A stretch of DNA of 64,000 nt, taken from contig CP048685.1 of the NCBI GenBank assembly GCA_015698285.1, forward strand, positions 2,914,001 through 2,978,000. The letters run 5' to 3'. Within the stretch, counting starts at the first letter, position 1; every line of letters starts with the position of its first letter. The translations under genes and the position numbers were made by a program. This document shows positions 1-7,948 of this stretch, piece after piece. This DNA is from Candidatus Nitronauta litoralis (lineage in GTDB: Bacteria; Nitrospinota; Nitrospinia; Nitrospinales; Nitrospinaceae). The notes under the pieces are model-generated. The model had not been told where the DNA came from, ran no database searches, and saw nothing but the letters and a program-made list of their open reading frames with translations.

Positions 1-986
1 CACGATGCACCGTGCCAGAGTCCGCCGAGGAACATGGTGAACATCAGATTAAACAGGGTACGCGAAGTGCCGTGCCGGTTGCCGCCCAGCGGGATGTAGA
101 GATAGTCACGCAGCCAGGTTGAGAGCGTGATGTGCCAGCGTCGCCAGAAATCTGAAAACCCGATAGCCGCGTAGGGAGAACGAAAGTTATCCGGCAGGAT
201 GAATCCGAGACAAAGCGCTACCCCGATGGCACAAGTGGAATAACCGGCGAAGTCACAAAAAATTTGAGCCGAAAAAGCCAGCAGTCCAAGCCAGGCATCG
301 AGTACAAAGATGCTGCCACTGTGGCTGAATACCTTGTCGGTAGCAGAAGACAGCATCCCATCCGCGAGCACCACCTTCTGGAACAAACCGAGTGTAATGA
401 AGTAAAGGCCCCAGCCGAATTGATCGCGCGTGGCACGGCGCGGTTTGAGGCACTGCGGAAGAAAATCGGTAGCACGGACGATGGGCCCCGCCACCAGTTG
501 CGGGAAAAAGGTGACGTACAACGCGAAGTCGAGGAACGAATGGCAGTGCGGTGTTTTGCGGAAGTACACATCCAGCGTGTAAGACAGGGTCTGGAACGTG
601 TAAAACGATATCCCAACCGGCAAAATGATGTTGGGTGCCGCCGCTTCAAACGGAATGCCCATCATATTCATGGCTTCGATAAAGTTTTCCAGCAGGAAGG
701 TGCCGTATTTGAAAAACCCCAGTAACCCGAGATTGACCGCAAGGCTTATTGAAAGCAGGAGGCGACGCTTGGCTTTGACCTCTTCCGTTTCAAGTCCCTT
801 GGCGACGTACCAGTCGACCAGTGTAGAGATCCAGAGGAGAATGACGAACGGAGGATTCCACGCCGCATAGAAAAGATAACTTGCCAGGAGCAGGATGGTC
901 TTCTGAATTCTCCAAGACGATACGGAATAATGCAACGCCAGCACGATGACGAAGAAAACGACGAATGTCAGGGAGTTAAACAGCAT
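1..986 (-). CDS. MBOAT-family membrane O-acyltransferase (AlgI-like), 3' end cut by window edge
   Basis: The minus strand is open from an ATG at 986 to base 1, giving about 328 residues without a stop; the C-terminus lies outside the window. Seen: a highly hydrophobic protein with many membrane segments starting MLFNSLTFVVFF, a PVGISFYTFQTLSYTLDVY stretch, SDFWRRWHITLSTWLRDY, and near the edge GGLWHGASW, whose His is the conserved catalytic residue of the membrane-bound O-acyltransferase family. Family knowledge: AlgI-type MBOATs transfer acyl, usually acetyl, groups to exported polysaccharide or peptidoglycan, normally with an SGNH/AlgJ-like partner, which would lie to the left. No strong Shine-Dalgarno precedes the ATG. 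Substrate cannot be inferred. Confidence 0.9.
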   Translation of the reverse strand, partial: MLFNSLTFVVFFVIVLALHYSVSSWRIQKTILLLASYLFYAAWNPPFVILLWISTLVDWYVAKGLETEEVKAKRRLLLSISLAVNLGLLGFFKYGTFLLENFIEAMNMMGIPFEAAAPNIILPVGISFYTFQTLSYTLDVYFRKTPHCHSFLDFALYVTFFPQLVAGPIVRATDFLPQCLKPRRATRDQFGWGLYFITLGLFQKVVLADGMLSSATDKVFSHSGSIFVLDAWLGLLAFSAQIFCDFAGYSTCAIGVALCLGFILPDNFRSPYAAIGFSDFWRRWHITLSTWLRDYLYIPLGGNRHGTSRTLFNLMFTMFLGGLWHGAS

Positions 987-1165
987 ATTGGAGGTAAGGT
1001 TGGGGTGTGATAGGCAGAAATTAACAACCTCTTCATTCTACATATTATGTTGACGGTTAGAAAGGAGACCTTTAAATAACTCAAAGACCTGAAGTAAAGG
1101 TGAGATTATTCGAGGAGTTTATCCTTAGCGAAGAAGGGCTTATAAAGACATTGCCCTAATTTAAT

Positions 1166-1193
1166 GTGTCACACTGAGCTTGTCGAAGTGCGG
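1166..1193. repeat. Dispersed intergenic repeat-like sequence
   Basis: The core CACTGAGCTTGTCGAAG resembles a short intergenic element that recurs in many bacterial genomes, usually read in the other orientation as CTTCGACAAGCTCAGTG. Only one copy is visible here. It abuts the 5' end of the gene remnant that follows, so it may mark a recombination junction. The assignment rests on recognition of the motif, not on copies within the window. Confidence 0.4.
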
Positions 1194-1267
1194 CTATCAC
1201 TGCTATCACCTCCGTACTCAAACGGGATATTGGCTCTGGCTGGTCTTACCATAACGGGAAACCTTAG
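1193..1267 (+). pseudogene. Remnant of a second FG-GAP-repeat gene (C-terminal tail only)
   Basis: Frame 1193-1267 ends with GSGWSYHNGKP and a stop. The intact FG-GAP protein ending at 4005 finishes GSGWSYHSGKP and a stop. The similarity continues upstream for about 24 codons (ITAITSVL here against ITAYTPVL there). No start codon or further FG-GAP repeat is present upstream; the similarity ends at the dispersed repeat at 1166-1193. This is therefore a truncated paralogue tail left by tandem duplication and deletion, or by local recombination. The sequences after the two stop codons do not match. Confidence 0.75.
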
Positions 1268-1408
1268 TTCGTTTAAGTGGGCTAAATTGAATGGTTTTCG
1301 GGAGGGGTGTTCGTAGGCTGACGCAAGCGTATATCGTGGCGCGGAATTGTCGTTCGGGTACATTATTTTTTTCGAAACCATTCTCCGATTTAGCCTTCGC
1401 TTGAAGTT

Positions 1409-1436
1409 TTGATCTTCTCCACGAGTTTTGTATAGT
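1409..1436 (+). promoter_or_regulatory. Candidate sigma-70 promoter of the FG-GAP lipase gene
   Basis: A -35-like TTGATC (1409-1414), 16 bp spacer and -10-like TATAGT (1431-1436) sit about 50 bp before the ATG at 1489. Four and five of six consensus bases match. Prediction only. Confidence 0.4.
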
Positions 1437-1488
1437 AGGGACGTTAGTCAGAGGCTTCCTTAATTTACAAGTTCAATCTGGAGACATC

Positions 1489-4005
1489 ATGTCCTGCCCA
1501 CGCGTTTTCAAACTTGCTTTCAATATTGTCCTACTTGTTTTCCTTGTCCTGCCTTCGGTTTCTTTTGGCGTCGAATCCGACAATACCAGTAATGAAACTC
1601 CGTCAAATATCAGGGCGGTAGTCAGCAATCAGGAAATTCATCTGTCGTGGGATCATCTTGATATAACTGTTGATCAATACAGAATTGATATTGCAGAGGT
1701 GGATCAGGATACAGGAACCATCTCTCCAAAAGGTTTTTATGAGTTTACTCCAGAAACGATCCGTGATTTGGGTGGAGACAAGCAGGAAGCTTCCCTTGCC
1801 ATTCAATTCCTGCCGGATGGTGTGACTCCGTTACAAAATTCAAAAAAATATTCATTGTCGGTTCGGGCCGTGACCAACGGGCAATTGAGCGATTCGAGTG
1901 AAGTCGTGACCGCCGTTCCCCATGTGATATCGGCGGATCCTCCCGCAACTCCCATTTTGTTTCTCCATGGTTTCACGGGCAGCTCTGGCGGCACGTTTGG
2001 TGATACGACCCAGTTTCTGGAACAGCAGTTGGGCTGGACCCGCGGCGGTAATCTGAAAATTGTTGGCGACAATTTCAATCTGGTTCCGGAAAACTTTAAC
2101 GCTAATGGTGATTTTTTCACGATGGATTTTGGCGATGATACGGCAACCTATCCGGATTCCCAGGGGTTGATCCATCAGGCGGAAGAGTTGGAAGTCGCCA
2201 TAGATTATTTAAAAAGCCAGGGGGTCTCACCCATCATGGTGATGGGGCATAGTAACGGTGGACAGGTGGCAAGGTACTATCTTGCCAATCATCCGCAGGC
2301 CGCAACCAATGTCACCAAATCCATTGCTTACGGATCTCCGCACCGGGGAGCGGATCTCAGTTTCTTTGGAGGACCCAGTAACCATGGTATCCGTGACACG
2401 TTTTACGCGTGTTCCCCTGCCAACGAAATTGTTTACCAGGGTAAAAACCTGTTTGGGGAAGATATCGACAATCAGTTTTTAACCAACCTGTCTCAGCAAA
2501 CTCTTCCCACTCTGGATGAAGGTTATGTGTCCATACTGGGAAGTAAAAGAGAGCGCAGTCCGAATTGCCACCCGACCGATCTGGGCGATGGGGTGGTAGC
2601 GCGGACCAGTCAGGATCTACGGCTGGTTGATAACCCACCGGAGAATATTAAAACCATTTTGACGGACCACCTTCATTCCGGTCAGGGGAATCACTTCAGC
2701 GCTGTGATGTGCGGGATGGATCAATCGAGATGCGCTGTTTTTTCCATGAAGTATCAAGGCAATGATCCTGTAACGCTACAGGTGACGTCTCCAACGGGTG
2801 AGAGGGTGAGGGAAGCGGGTGCCTCTTCAGAGTTGATTGAAATCCCCGGAGCGGATTTGATGGAAGTATCCGATGAAGGTGCTATTGAGATGGATACGGT
2901 GATCGTACCTTTCGCGGACCCTGGGGTTTTCACCGTGCTGCTGACTCCAGCAAGTGGATCTTCTCCTACTGATATCTTTACTCTGGTAGCAGAGGTAGGA
3001 GGAGTCGAAGTGGTGCTTGCCGAAGATATGATGGTGCAGGACCTACCGCCTGCAGGCTTCACGGTGCTGGTACCGTATCCATTGGGGCATTCTGATTTTG
3101 ATGGCGATACCCAGTCCGATGTTCTTGCGGTTCATTCAAGCGGATTGCTGATTTCTGTTCTGGTAAAAGATTCAGTGTTTCAGGAGTTCGGGTTCCTCAC
3201 CCAGGCGGACCCAGTCGCGGGCTGGACGGTTAATGCGACTGGAGATTTCAATGGGGACAAGAAAGCGGACCTGCTGCTCTACAACACAACCACCGGTGAA
3301 TACCGTACCGTTTTATTGGATGGTGCCACCGTCTTAAGCGATACGGTGGTGTTCACCATCGATCCTGTGATTGGTGTTGAACCACGCGGCGTCGGTGATT
3401 TTGATGGCGATGGTGAAGTCGAGATCATTGTCTACCATCCTCCCAGCGGGTTCACCGGCCTGGTTTATCTTACTGGTGGTATTTTCTCCTCCTTTGAAGA
3501 GGCAACTGTCATTGATGTCGCAGGTAACTGGACACTTGAAAATACAGGACACTTTAATTCCGACAATAAAACGGATCTACTCATCACCAACACGGTCACG
3601 GGTGAATCTGCTGTGATCGAAATGGATGGTTCGACAGCTACCGGCCCTACATCCATATTCACCTTTGCACCGGCAACCGGATGGTCAGTGAAAGACACGG
3701 GTGATTTCAACGGTGACGGTAAGACGGATGTATTGATCCTCCATAGTACCGGGGCGCTCGGTGTGCTGGTAATGGATGGTCTCGTATTCCAGAGTTTTTA
3801 TGTTCCGGGCGGACTGTTATCTCAATGGGATCTTGTCAATGTTGGCAACTACGACGTCAGTAACAAGGCGGATTTTCTGATCTTTGACACGTCAACCGGC
3901 GACCTGATGACTGCTGTACAGGATGGGACAACTATCACAGCCTATACTCCCGTACTCAACCTCGGTCTGGGGTCTGGCTGGTCTTACCACAGTGGAAAAC
4001 CATAG
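1489..4005 (+). CDS. Secreted alpha/beta-hydrolase (lipase-like) with C-terminal FG-GAP/VCBS repeats
   Basis: 838 residues. Domains in order: signal peptide (about 1-27, cleaved near SVSFG), a fibronectin-III-like segment (about 38-150), then an alpha/beta-hydrolase opening with PILFLHGFTGSSGG and carrying the nucleophile elbow GHSNGG near residue 255, typical of extracellular triacylglycerol lipases. The last 300 residues hold about six repeats with calcium-binding cores such as GDFNGDKKAD, GDFDGDGEVE and GDFNGDGKTD, which in this family form a beta-propeller. Likely an exported lipase or esterase whose propeller mediates binding or stability; the substrate is unknown. The tail closely matches the remnant at 1193-1267. 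It stands alone, with its own candidate promoter and a palindrome after the stop. Confidence 0.85.
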   Translation: MSCPRVFKLAFNIVLLVFLVLPSVSFGVESDNTSNETPSNIRAVVSNQEIHLSWDHLDITVDQYRIDIAEVDQDTGTISPKGFYEFTPETIRDLGGDKQEASLAIQFLPDGVTPLQNSKKYSLSVRAVTNGQLSDSSEVVTAVPHVISADPPATPILFLHGFTGSSGGTFGDTTQFLEQQLGWTRGGNLKIVGDNFNLVPENFNANGDFFTMDFGDDTATYPDSQGLIHQAEELEVAIDYLKSQGVSPIMVMGHSNGGQVARYYLANHPQAATNVTKSIAYGSPHRGADLSFFGGPSNHGIRDTFYACSPANEIVYQGKNLFGEDIDNQFLTNLSQQTLPTLDEGYVSILGSKRERSPNCHPTDLGDGVVARTSQDLRLVDNPPENIKTILTDHLHSGQGNHFSAVMCGMDQSRCAVFSMKYQGNDPVTLQVTSPTGERVREAGASSELIEIPGADLMEVSDEGAIEMDTVIVPFADPGVFTVLLTPASGSSPTDIFTLVAEVGGVEVVLAEDMMVQDLPPAGFTVLVPYPLGHSDFDGDTQSDVLAVHSSGLLISVLVKDSVFQEFGFLTQADPVAGWTVNATGDFNGDKKADLLLYNTTTGEYRTVLLDGATVLSDTVVFTIDPVIGVEPRGVGDFDGDGEVEIIVYHPPSGFTGLVYLTGGIFSSFEEATVIDVAGNWTLENTGHFNSDNKTDLLITNTVTGESAVIEMDGSTATGPTSIFTFAPATGWSVKDTGDFNGDGKTDVLILHSTGALGVLVMDGLVFQSFYVPGGLLSQWDLVNVGNYDVSNKADFLIFDTSTGDLMTAVQDGTTITAYTPVLNLGLGSGWSYHSGKP

Positions 4006-4021
4006 TTGGAATTTTTATTCG

Positions 4022-4047
4022 AGCGGGTTTTCTTAAGAAAGCCCGCT
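4022..4047 (+). terminator. Palindrome downstream of the FG-GAP lipase gene
   Basis: Inverted repeat with 13-base arms (agcgggttttctt / aagaaagcccgct, one G:U pair) 16 bp after the stop. There is no clear T-tract, so termination efficiency is uncertain. Confidence 0.45.
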
Positions 4048-4093
4048 TGACAAAATTTTCCTGTGTGTATTCTGAAAATAATGCTGGAACTAT

Positions 4094-4810
4094 ATGTCTA
4101 TCCTTACCCCACCAAGAAAATTCCGTGAAGAGCTGCTTGATCTTGATCAAGCTCCGTTTGAAGAAGTAAAAGACAGTTTAAAAGATGTCCAGACGGTCAA
4201 TGAATATCTGAGCGGTTATCGCGTTCTCCTCCATCATATCGAAAAATTTTTCAAAGCAGCAAAGGGTGCACCGCTTTCCATCCTGGACGCCGCGACGGGA
4301 TCAGCGGATCAACCTCGCGCGGTTATCAAGCTGGCACGCCAGAAAAACTGGCCCGTCCAAATCACCGCTCTTGATATCAACCGAAAAATGTTGCGTTTTT
4401 CCAGAGAAGAGACAAGAGGATATCCTGAGATCAGCTTTGTTCAGGGCGACGTGCTCAACCTCCCATTTAAGGACAACAGTTTTGATGTAGTCATCAACAA
4501 TTTGTCTTTGCACCATTTTGAGCGCCAGCATGCGATAAAAATGATGAGTGAGTTTTCCAGGCTCAGTCGGATGGGATTCATCATCAACGATCTGCATCGT
4601 AGTCGTGTCGCCCATGCCGCCATCTGGATATTGACCCGATTGCTGACAAAAAATCGCCTGACCCGTTACGATGCCCCGGTATCGGTGTATAACGCATTCA
4701 CTCCGGACGAAATGGAGGCTATGGCGCGTGAAGCTGGTTTAAAGCACCACAAGGTTCACCGACATTTTCCATACCGGCTGGCTTTAGTTGAAAACAAGAC
4801 CGGCGACTGA
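4094..4810 (+). CDS. Class I SAM-dependent methyltransferase
   Basis: 238 residues. The Rossmann-type SAM-binding signature is visible: motif I as ILDAATGSADQ (about 63-73, a loose version of the E/DxGxGxG loop), an acidic motif II in ALDINRKML, the GDVLNLPFKDNSFDVV motif, and NLSLHHF at the post-motif III position. The C-terminal third (FTPDEMEAMAREAGL) is the usual family helix. It is followed 25 bp later by a flavoprotein of the geranylgeranyl-reductase type on the same strand; such pairs often act in lipid, quinone or polyketide tailoring. No polyketide synthase lies in the window, so the substrate is unknown. Confidence 0.85.
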   Translation: MSILTPPRKFREELLDLDQAPFEEVKDSLKDVQTVNEYLSGYRVLLHHIEKFFKAAKGAPLSILDAATGSADQPRAVIKLARQKNWPVQITALDINRKMLRFSREETRGYPEISFVQGDVLNLPFKDNSFDVVINNLSLHHFERQHAIKMMSEFSRLSRMGFIINDLHRSRVAHAAIWILTRLLTKNRLTRYDAPVSVYNAFTPDEMEAMAREAGLKHHKVHRHFPYRLALVENKTGD

Positions 4811-4835
4811 ACTGTTCTCCTGTTAAGCTGAAAAT

Positions 4836-6143
4836 ATGAATTCACCTGATGTCATTGTCATTGGTGGTGGGCCTGCTGGATGCGCCTCGGCAATATTTCT
4901 GGCTCAGTCGGGGAAGCGAGTGGTTCTTCTCGATCGAGCCAGGTTTCCCCGCGACAAAGTTTGCGGCGAATTTATCAGTCCCGCCGCAGACGACCTTTTG
5001 TCCGAGCTTGGAGTGTTGGAGGAAATAGAATCGCATTCTCCATTGAGACTGGGCGGCGTGGCGGTCTCCGCCTACGGTGGGAAGGAAGTGGTTTGTCCTT
5101 ATCCGGAACGCCCAGGAATTACGGGGCCGGTCACCAGTTTGTCGTTTGAGCGGTTGCAACTGGATCAGTTATTGATTGATCGGGCGAAGGCCGTCGGGGT
5201 AGAGGTGAGGGAAGGGCACCAGGTGTATGACCTGATTATTGATGACGCGCATGCTGTTGGTGTTAATGTGCGAGACCCGGACAAGTCTGACTTCGAGATC
5301 AAAGCACCGCTCGTGATCGATGCTGGTGGAAGGAACGCCGTTTCCCTGCGAAAGTTTGGCCTTCGAAAAAATGAAAAGGGAGGTAAAAAAATTGCTTTGG
5401 CCGCCCATTGGGAAGGGGCGACCTTTGCCGGACAATTTTGTTATATGCATATCAGTCGACCGGGATACACGGGCATGTCCCCGACAACGGGGGGTGGAGC
5501 AAACGTTGTGCTGGTGGTGGATCATCAGGCTATTAAGGGAAGGGGGTTAGATACCGCCTATAGAGAAATCATAATGTCGAATCCACGAAGGCGATCCTTT
5601 CTGGAAAATGCCCGGCCTCTTGAAAAGGTAAGAGCCATAGATTCTCTGGCATTTCAGATTGATTCCGTACCGGTTGGCGGTTTGATGCTGGTGGGAGATG
5701 CGATGGGATTTATTGATCCTTTTACCGGTGAGGGCATTTACCTTGCGTTGAGGTCTGCCCGGTTGGCGGTGGATTGCGCCCAGAATGCTTTTGCCACCAA
5801 AAATTTTTCCAGGACAGTGCTGGCTGAATATGAGGCCCGACGTGAAAGCGAATTCGGTAAAAAGTTTTTATTATGTCGATTGCTGCAACATCTGATTGCC
5901 AGCCGGTATCTTTGCAAAAGTACCGTGTCGCTATTGGACAGGCGTCCTGACCTAGCAGATGCACTGGTGGGGGTGATTGGAGATTATTTGTCTCCGGGGA
6001 AAGTGGTTTCCCCTGTATTTGCTATGAAGCTGGTATCGGGTTTTCTTGGTGGAGGTAATTCCGGTAAAAATATTCGACCCAATGGGAAAAACAAAACGCC
6101 GGAGATGGAAAAGTCTCCGGCGTTGACAAATACCTCTTTGTAA
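4836..6143 (+). CDS. FAD-dependent oxidoreductase, geranylgeranyl-reductase family
   Basis: 435 residues. The N-terminal dinucleotide-binding fold is clear: VIVIGGGPAGCASAIFLAQSG (residues about 5-25) and LLDRARFPRDKVCGEF. The second FAD motif GDAMGFIDPFTGEGI, which closes the flavin pocket, lies near residues 288-302. This is the group containing geranylgeranyl reductases and digeranylgeranylglycerophospholipid reductases, as well as tryptophan halogenase-like monooxygenases; the CGEF element after the first motif favours the reductase side. It follows the methyltransferase by 25 bp, so co-transcription is likely. The last codons overlap a hairpin that serves as terminator for the opposite strand. 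Substrate not deducible. Confidence 0.85.
   Translation: MNSPDVIVIGGGPAGCASAIFLAQSGKRVVLLDRARFPRDKVCGEFISPAADDLLSELGVLEEIESHSPLRLGGVAVSAYGGKEVVCPYPERPGITGPVTSLSFERLQLDQLLIDRAKAVGVEVREGHQVYDLIIDDAHAVGVNVRDPDKSDFEIKAPLVIDAGGRNAVSLRKFGLRKNEKGGKKIALAAHWEGATFAGQFCYMHISRPGYTGMSPTTGGGANVVLVVDHQAIKGRGLDTAYREIIMSNPRRRSFLENARPLEKVRAIDSLAFQIDSVPVGGLMLVGDAMGFIDPFTGEGIYLALRSARLAVDCAQNAFATKNFSRTVLAEYEARRESEFGKKFLLCRLLQHLIASRYLCKSTVSLLDRRPDLADALVGVIGDYLSPGKVVSPVFAMKLVSGFLGGGNSGKNIRPNGKNKTPEMEKSPALTNTSL
6096..6123 (-). terminator. Rho-independent terminator for the minus-strand genes, inside a coding end
   Basis: Perfect 10-bp arms acgccggaga / tctccggcgt around an 8-base loop. On the minus strand the hairpin is followed by TTTTGTTTTT. 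It lies within the final codons of the convergent flavoprotein gene and about 65 bp after the stop of the DUF465-like gene, so it most plausibly ends the minus-strand transcript. Confidence 0.75.
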
Positions 6144-6188
6144 TCGGAAAAAATATTTATTTTCTTAAGTTGTATTTGGGAATTAGCC

Positions 6189-6416
6189 TCAATGCAGGTT
6201 GCTTTGATATTGTTCCAGAATTTCACCCAAACGATCTTTAGTTTTCAATTTTTGTTTTTGAATGGTTTTCTTTTCAACTTCCTGCTCGGGGGACAAAAAC
6301 TTCATGCCATTTAATTCTTCCACCCGGTTTTTAAGTTTTGTGTGTTCTTCATAGAGTTCTTTGAACTCTAGATTTTCACCCTTGATTTTTTCAAGTAGTC
6401 CAAGCTCAATTTCCAT
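6189..6416 (-). CDS. Small coiled-coil protein, DUF465/YdcH-like
   Basis: 75 residues. Seen: an all-helical, highly charged sequence with FKELYEEHTKLKNRVEELNG followed by SPEQEVEKKTIQKQKLKTKDRL. This matches the pattern of the YdcH/DUF465 family: a helical hairpin with an EEH-x-L-x3-I/V element in the first helix and a K-x-KLK-D element in the second. A Shine-Dalgarno (GGAGGAAA) precedes the ATG. Function of the family is unknown. It lies 125 bp downstream of tsaB on the same strand and ahead of the terminator at 6096-6123. Confidence 0.75.
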   Translation of the reverse strand: MEIELGLLEKIKGENLEFKELYEEHTKLKNRVEELNGMKFLSPEQEVEKKTIQKQKLKTKDRLGEILEQYQSNLH

Positions 6417-6541
6417 TCCATTTTCCTCCAGATAAAAGCATTTATGCAGGTTCAGTCTCCGGGAGTTCGTTTAGGTTTTTTTGCGCCCGGTAATTTGGTT
6501 TTTTAAAGCAACCCCGTGGCTACGCAGAACCGCCCAGGATG

Positions 6542-7231
6542 CTATGGGTTTCCTTTAAAGTTAATTTCCGCCTCTGGTTTTCTGAGGTAACGGAGGTTCA
6601 ATTGATTTAAGTTGAAGCTGGAGTTTTTTTCAAAGTTTTTAAGTCCGATTTTTCCTGCTGCCCCCGCCACGGTTGGGGAACCTGGCGGAGCTGACTTTTG
6701 AAACCGGTTTTTAAGATGCTCGGTAAAAAAGTCCTTGTACCGATCAGACCCGGGGCCAACAAACTCTACAGGCTGGTCGATACGGTTTAAAACTTCGGTC
6801 GGGCTGAGTACTTCTTCATCTCCAAGGGGTGTCAGATCGTCCCCTGATTTTTGAAAGAGGGCATAATACACCTCTCCTTTCCGCGCGTCCAGTAAAGAAC
6901 AGACCCTTTCTGAATTGTTCCCCGACAGGCTTGCCCAGGCTTTTAAAGACGATACACCTAAAACGGGTTTTTCAGTTGCCAGAACAAACCCCTTGATCAG
7001 GCTCAGCCCCACTCTTAATCCTGTAAAGGACCCCGGACCATTGGTAAAAATATAGCCGGAAACTTCTTTCAAGGGAATGCCTGCGTCGGATAGAACCTGA
7101 TCCACCAATGATAATAGTGGGTTGTGTGCAGGTGGGGAATGGTCTCTGGCTTGTTCGGATAAAATGTGTTGTTTGTCTAGAAGAGCGACACTAAGCAACG
7201 GTGTGGAACTGTCAATCGACAATAACTTCAT
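6542..7231 (-). CDS. tsaB: tRNA threonylcarbamoyladenosine biosynthesis protein TsaB
   Basis: 229 residues, normal for TsaB. It begins MKLLSIDSSTPLLSVAL, the first ATPase-fold strand of the ASKHA superfamily, and carries the family signature NGPGSFTGLRVGLSLIKG (about residues 65-82). TsaB is the non-catalytic partner that dimerises with TsaD and supports transfer of threonylcarbamoyl to A37 of ANN-decoding tRNAs. Neither tsaD, tsaC nor tsaE is in the window. It heads a short minus-strand unit with the DUF465-like gene. Confidence 0.93.
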   Translation of the reverse strand: MKLLSIDSSTPLLSVALLDKQHILSEQARDHSPPAHNPLLSLVDQVLSDAGIPLKEVSGYIFTNGPGSFTGLRVGLSLIKGFVLATEKPVLGVSSLKAWASLSGNNSERVCSLLDARKGEVYYALFQKSGDDLTPLGDEEVLSPTEVLNRIDQPVEFVGPGSDRYKDFFTEHLKNRFQKSAPPGSPTVAGAAGKIGLKNFEKNSSFNLNQLNLRYLRKPEAEINFKGNP

Positions 7232-7417
7232 GTCGCAGCTCCATGCTGTATTCGGGGAATCTCAGGGACAAAGTCATCGGCGCCCTATAGAGAGAAGTGT
7301 TGAATTTTCCTTTACTAAAAATAGGGTATAGGCTGGAAAATGTCAAACGCCTGTTACTCTTGTAGGAATTCTTCGGATGGGGTCCTTTTAACTATTGAAT
7401 TTATTGAACTTATTTTC

Positions 7418-7446
7418 TTGACAAATTTATGGTTCGGGATTATTTT
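7418..7446 (+). promoter_or_regulatory. Strong sigma-70-type promoter for the 69-residue protein gene
   Basis: A perfect -35 TTGACA (7418-7423), 17-bp spacer and -10-like TATTTT (7441-7446) precede the gene at 7567. The implied leader is about 115 nt, long for so small a gene. The rest of the 7232-7566 gap shows no other feature. Confidence 0.55.
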
Positions 7447-7566
7447 TACTGTGCGTGAAATGGTAATTAAACTCTAAGAGTTTGAAATTACTGGCTGTAC
7501 AGGATGCGAACTGTTTTTTAATAAAACTTGGATCCCAACCATCCATATTGGGGATGAGGAGGCCGC

Positions 7567-7776
7567 ATGTTCTATGAAGTCAGGGTTTTAGACAAAACAG
7601 GTGATATCAAAAAAGTAATCTCATCTAAAAAACTGAGTAAGAAGTTTTGGGACAAGCATACTCAGCCACAAGAGTTCTCAGGAAAGCAAAATTACGAGGA
7701 AGTGGAGTCAGAACCAGAATGGAAACCTGAGGTTTCTAGTGGAAAGGTTGAAGTATTAAATGAAGTTTATGAATAG
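7567..7776 (+). CDS. Small conserved-looking hypothetical protein
   Basis: 69 residues, charged and soluble, beginning MFYEVRVLDKTGDIKKVIS and ending VEVLNEVYE. No family recognised. It is judged real because a good Shine-Dalgarno (GAGGAGG, 8 bp before the ATG), a near-consensus promoter upstream and a textbook terminator downstream frame it as a single-gene transcription unit. The first 20 residues look like a small beta-hairpin; the middle is Glu/Lys-rich and probably flexible. The strong promoter suggests substantial expression. Confidence 0.7.
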   Translation: MFYEVRVLDKTGDIKKVISSKKLSKKFWDKHTQPQEFSGKQNYEEVESEPEWKPEVSSGKVEVLNEVYE

Positions 7777-7794
7777 TCGAAGCTATATTTTATA

Positions 7795-7827
7795 AGCCGG
7801 TTCCCGAATGGGGGCCGGCTTTTTTTA
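7795..7827 (+). terminator. Rho-independent terminator
   Basis: An 11-bp stem (agccggttccc / gggggccggct, two G:U pairs) with loop gaat is followed directly by seven T residues. It lies 19 bp after the stop of the small gene. Confidence 0.85.
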
Positions 7828-7948
7828 TTGTTTTGCGAAGTGTGCCATTTTAATCCTCTATTTATTGTAGAATAACAGGCTTGTTTAACGCCAATGGTTT
7901 TCTCTGGGGGGCTTTCCTTCCAGTGCCATTAATTTTTTAAGGGATTTT

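Noticed and set aside
264-725. Plus-strand open frame of 153 codons
   Set aside because: It lies fully inside the MBOAT gene on the opposite strand, whose motifs are unmistakable; no ribosome site.
1169-1381. Minus-strand frame of 70 codons in the gap before the FG-GAP gene
   Set aside because: It covers the paralogue remnant and repeat in antisense; no recognisable domain or ribosome site.
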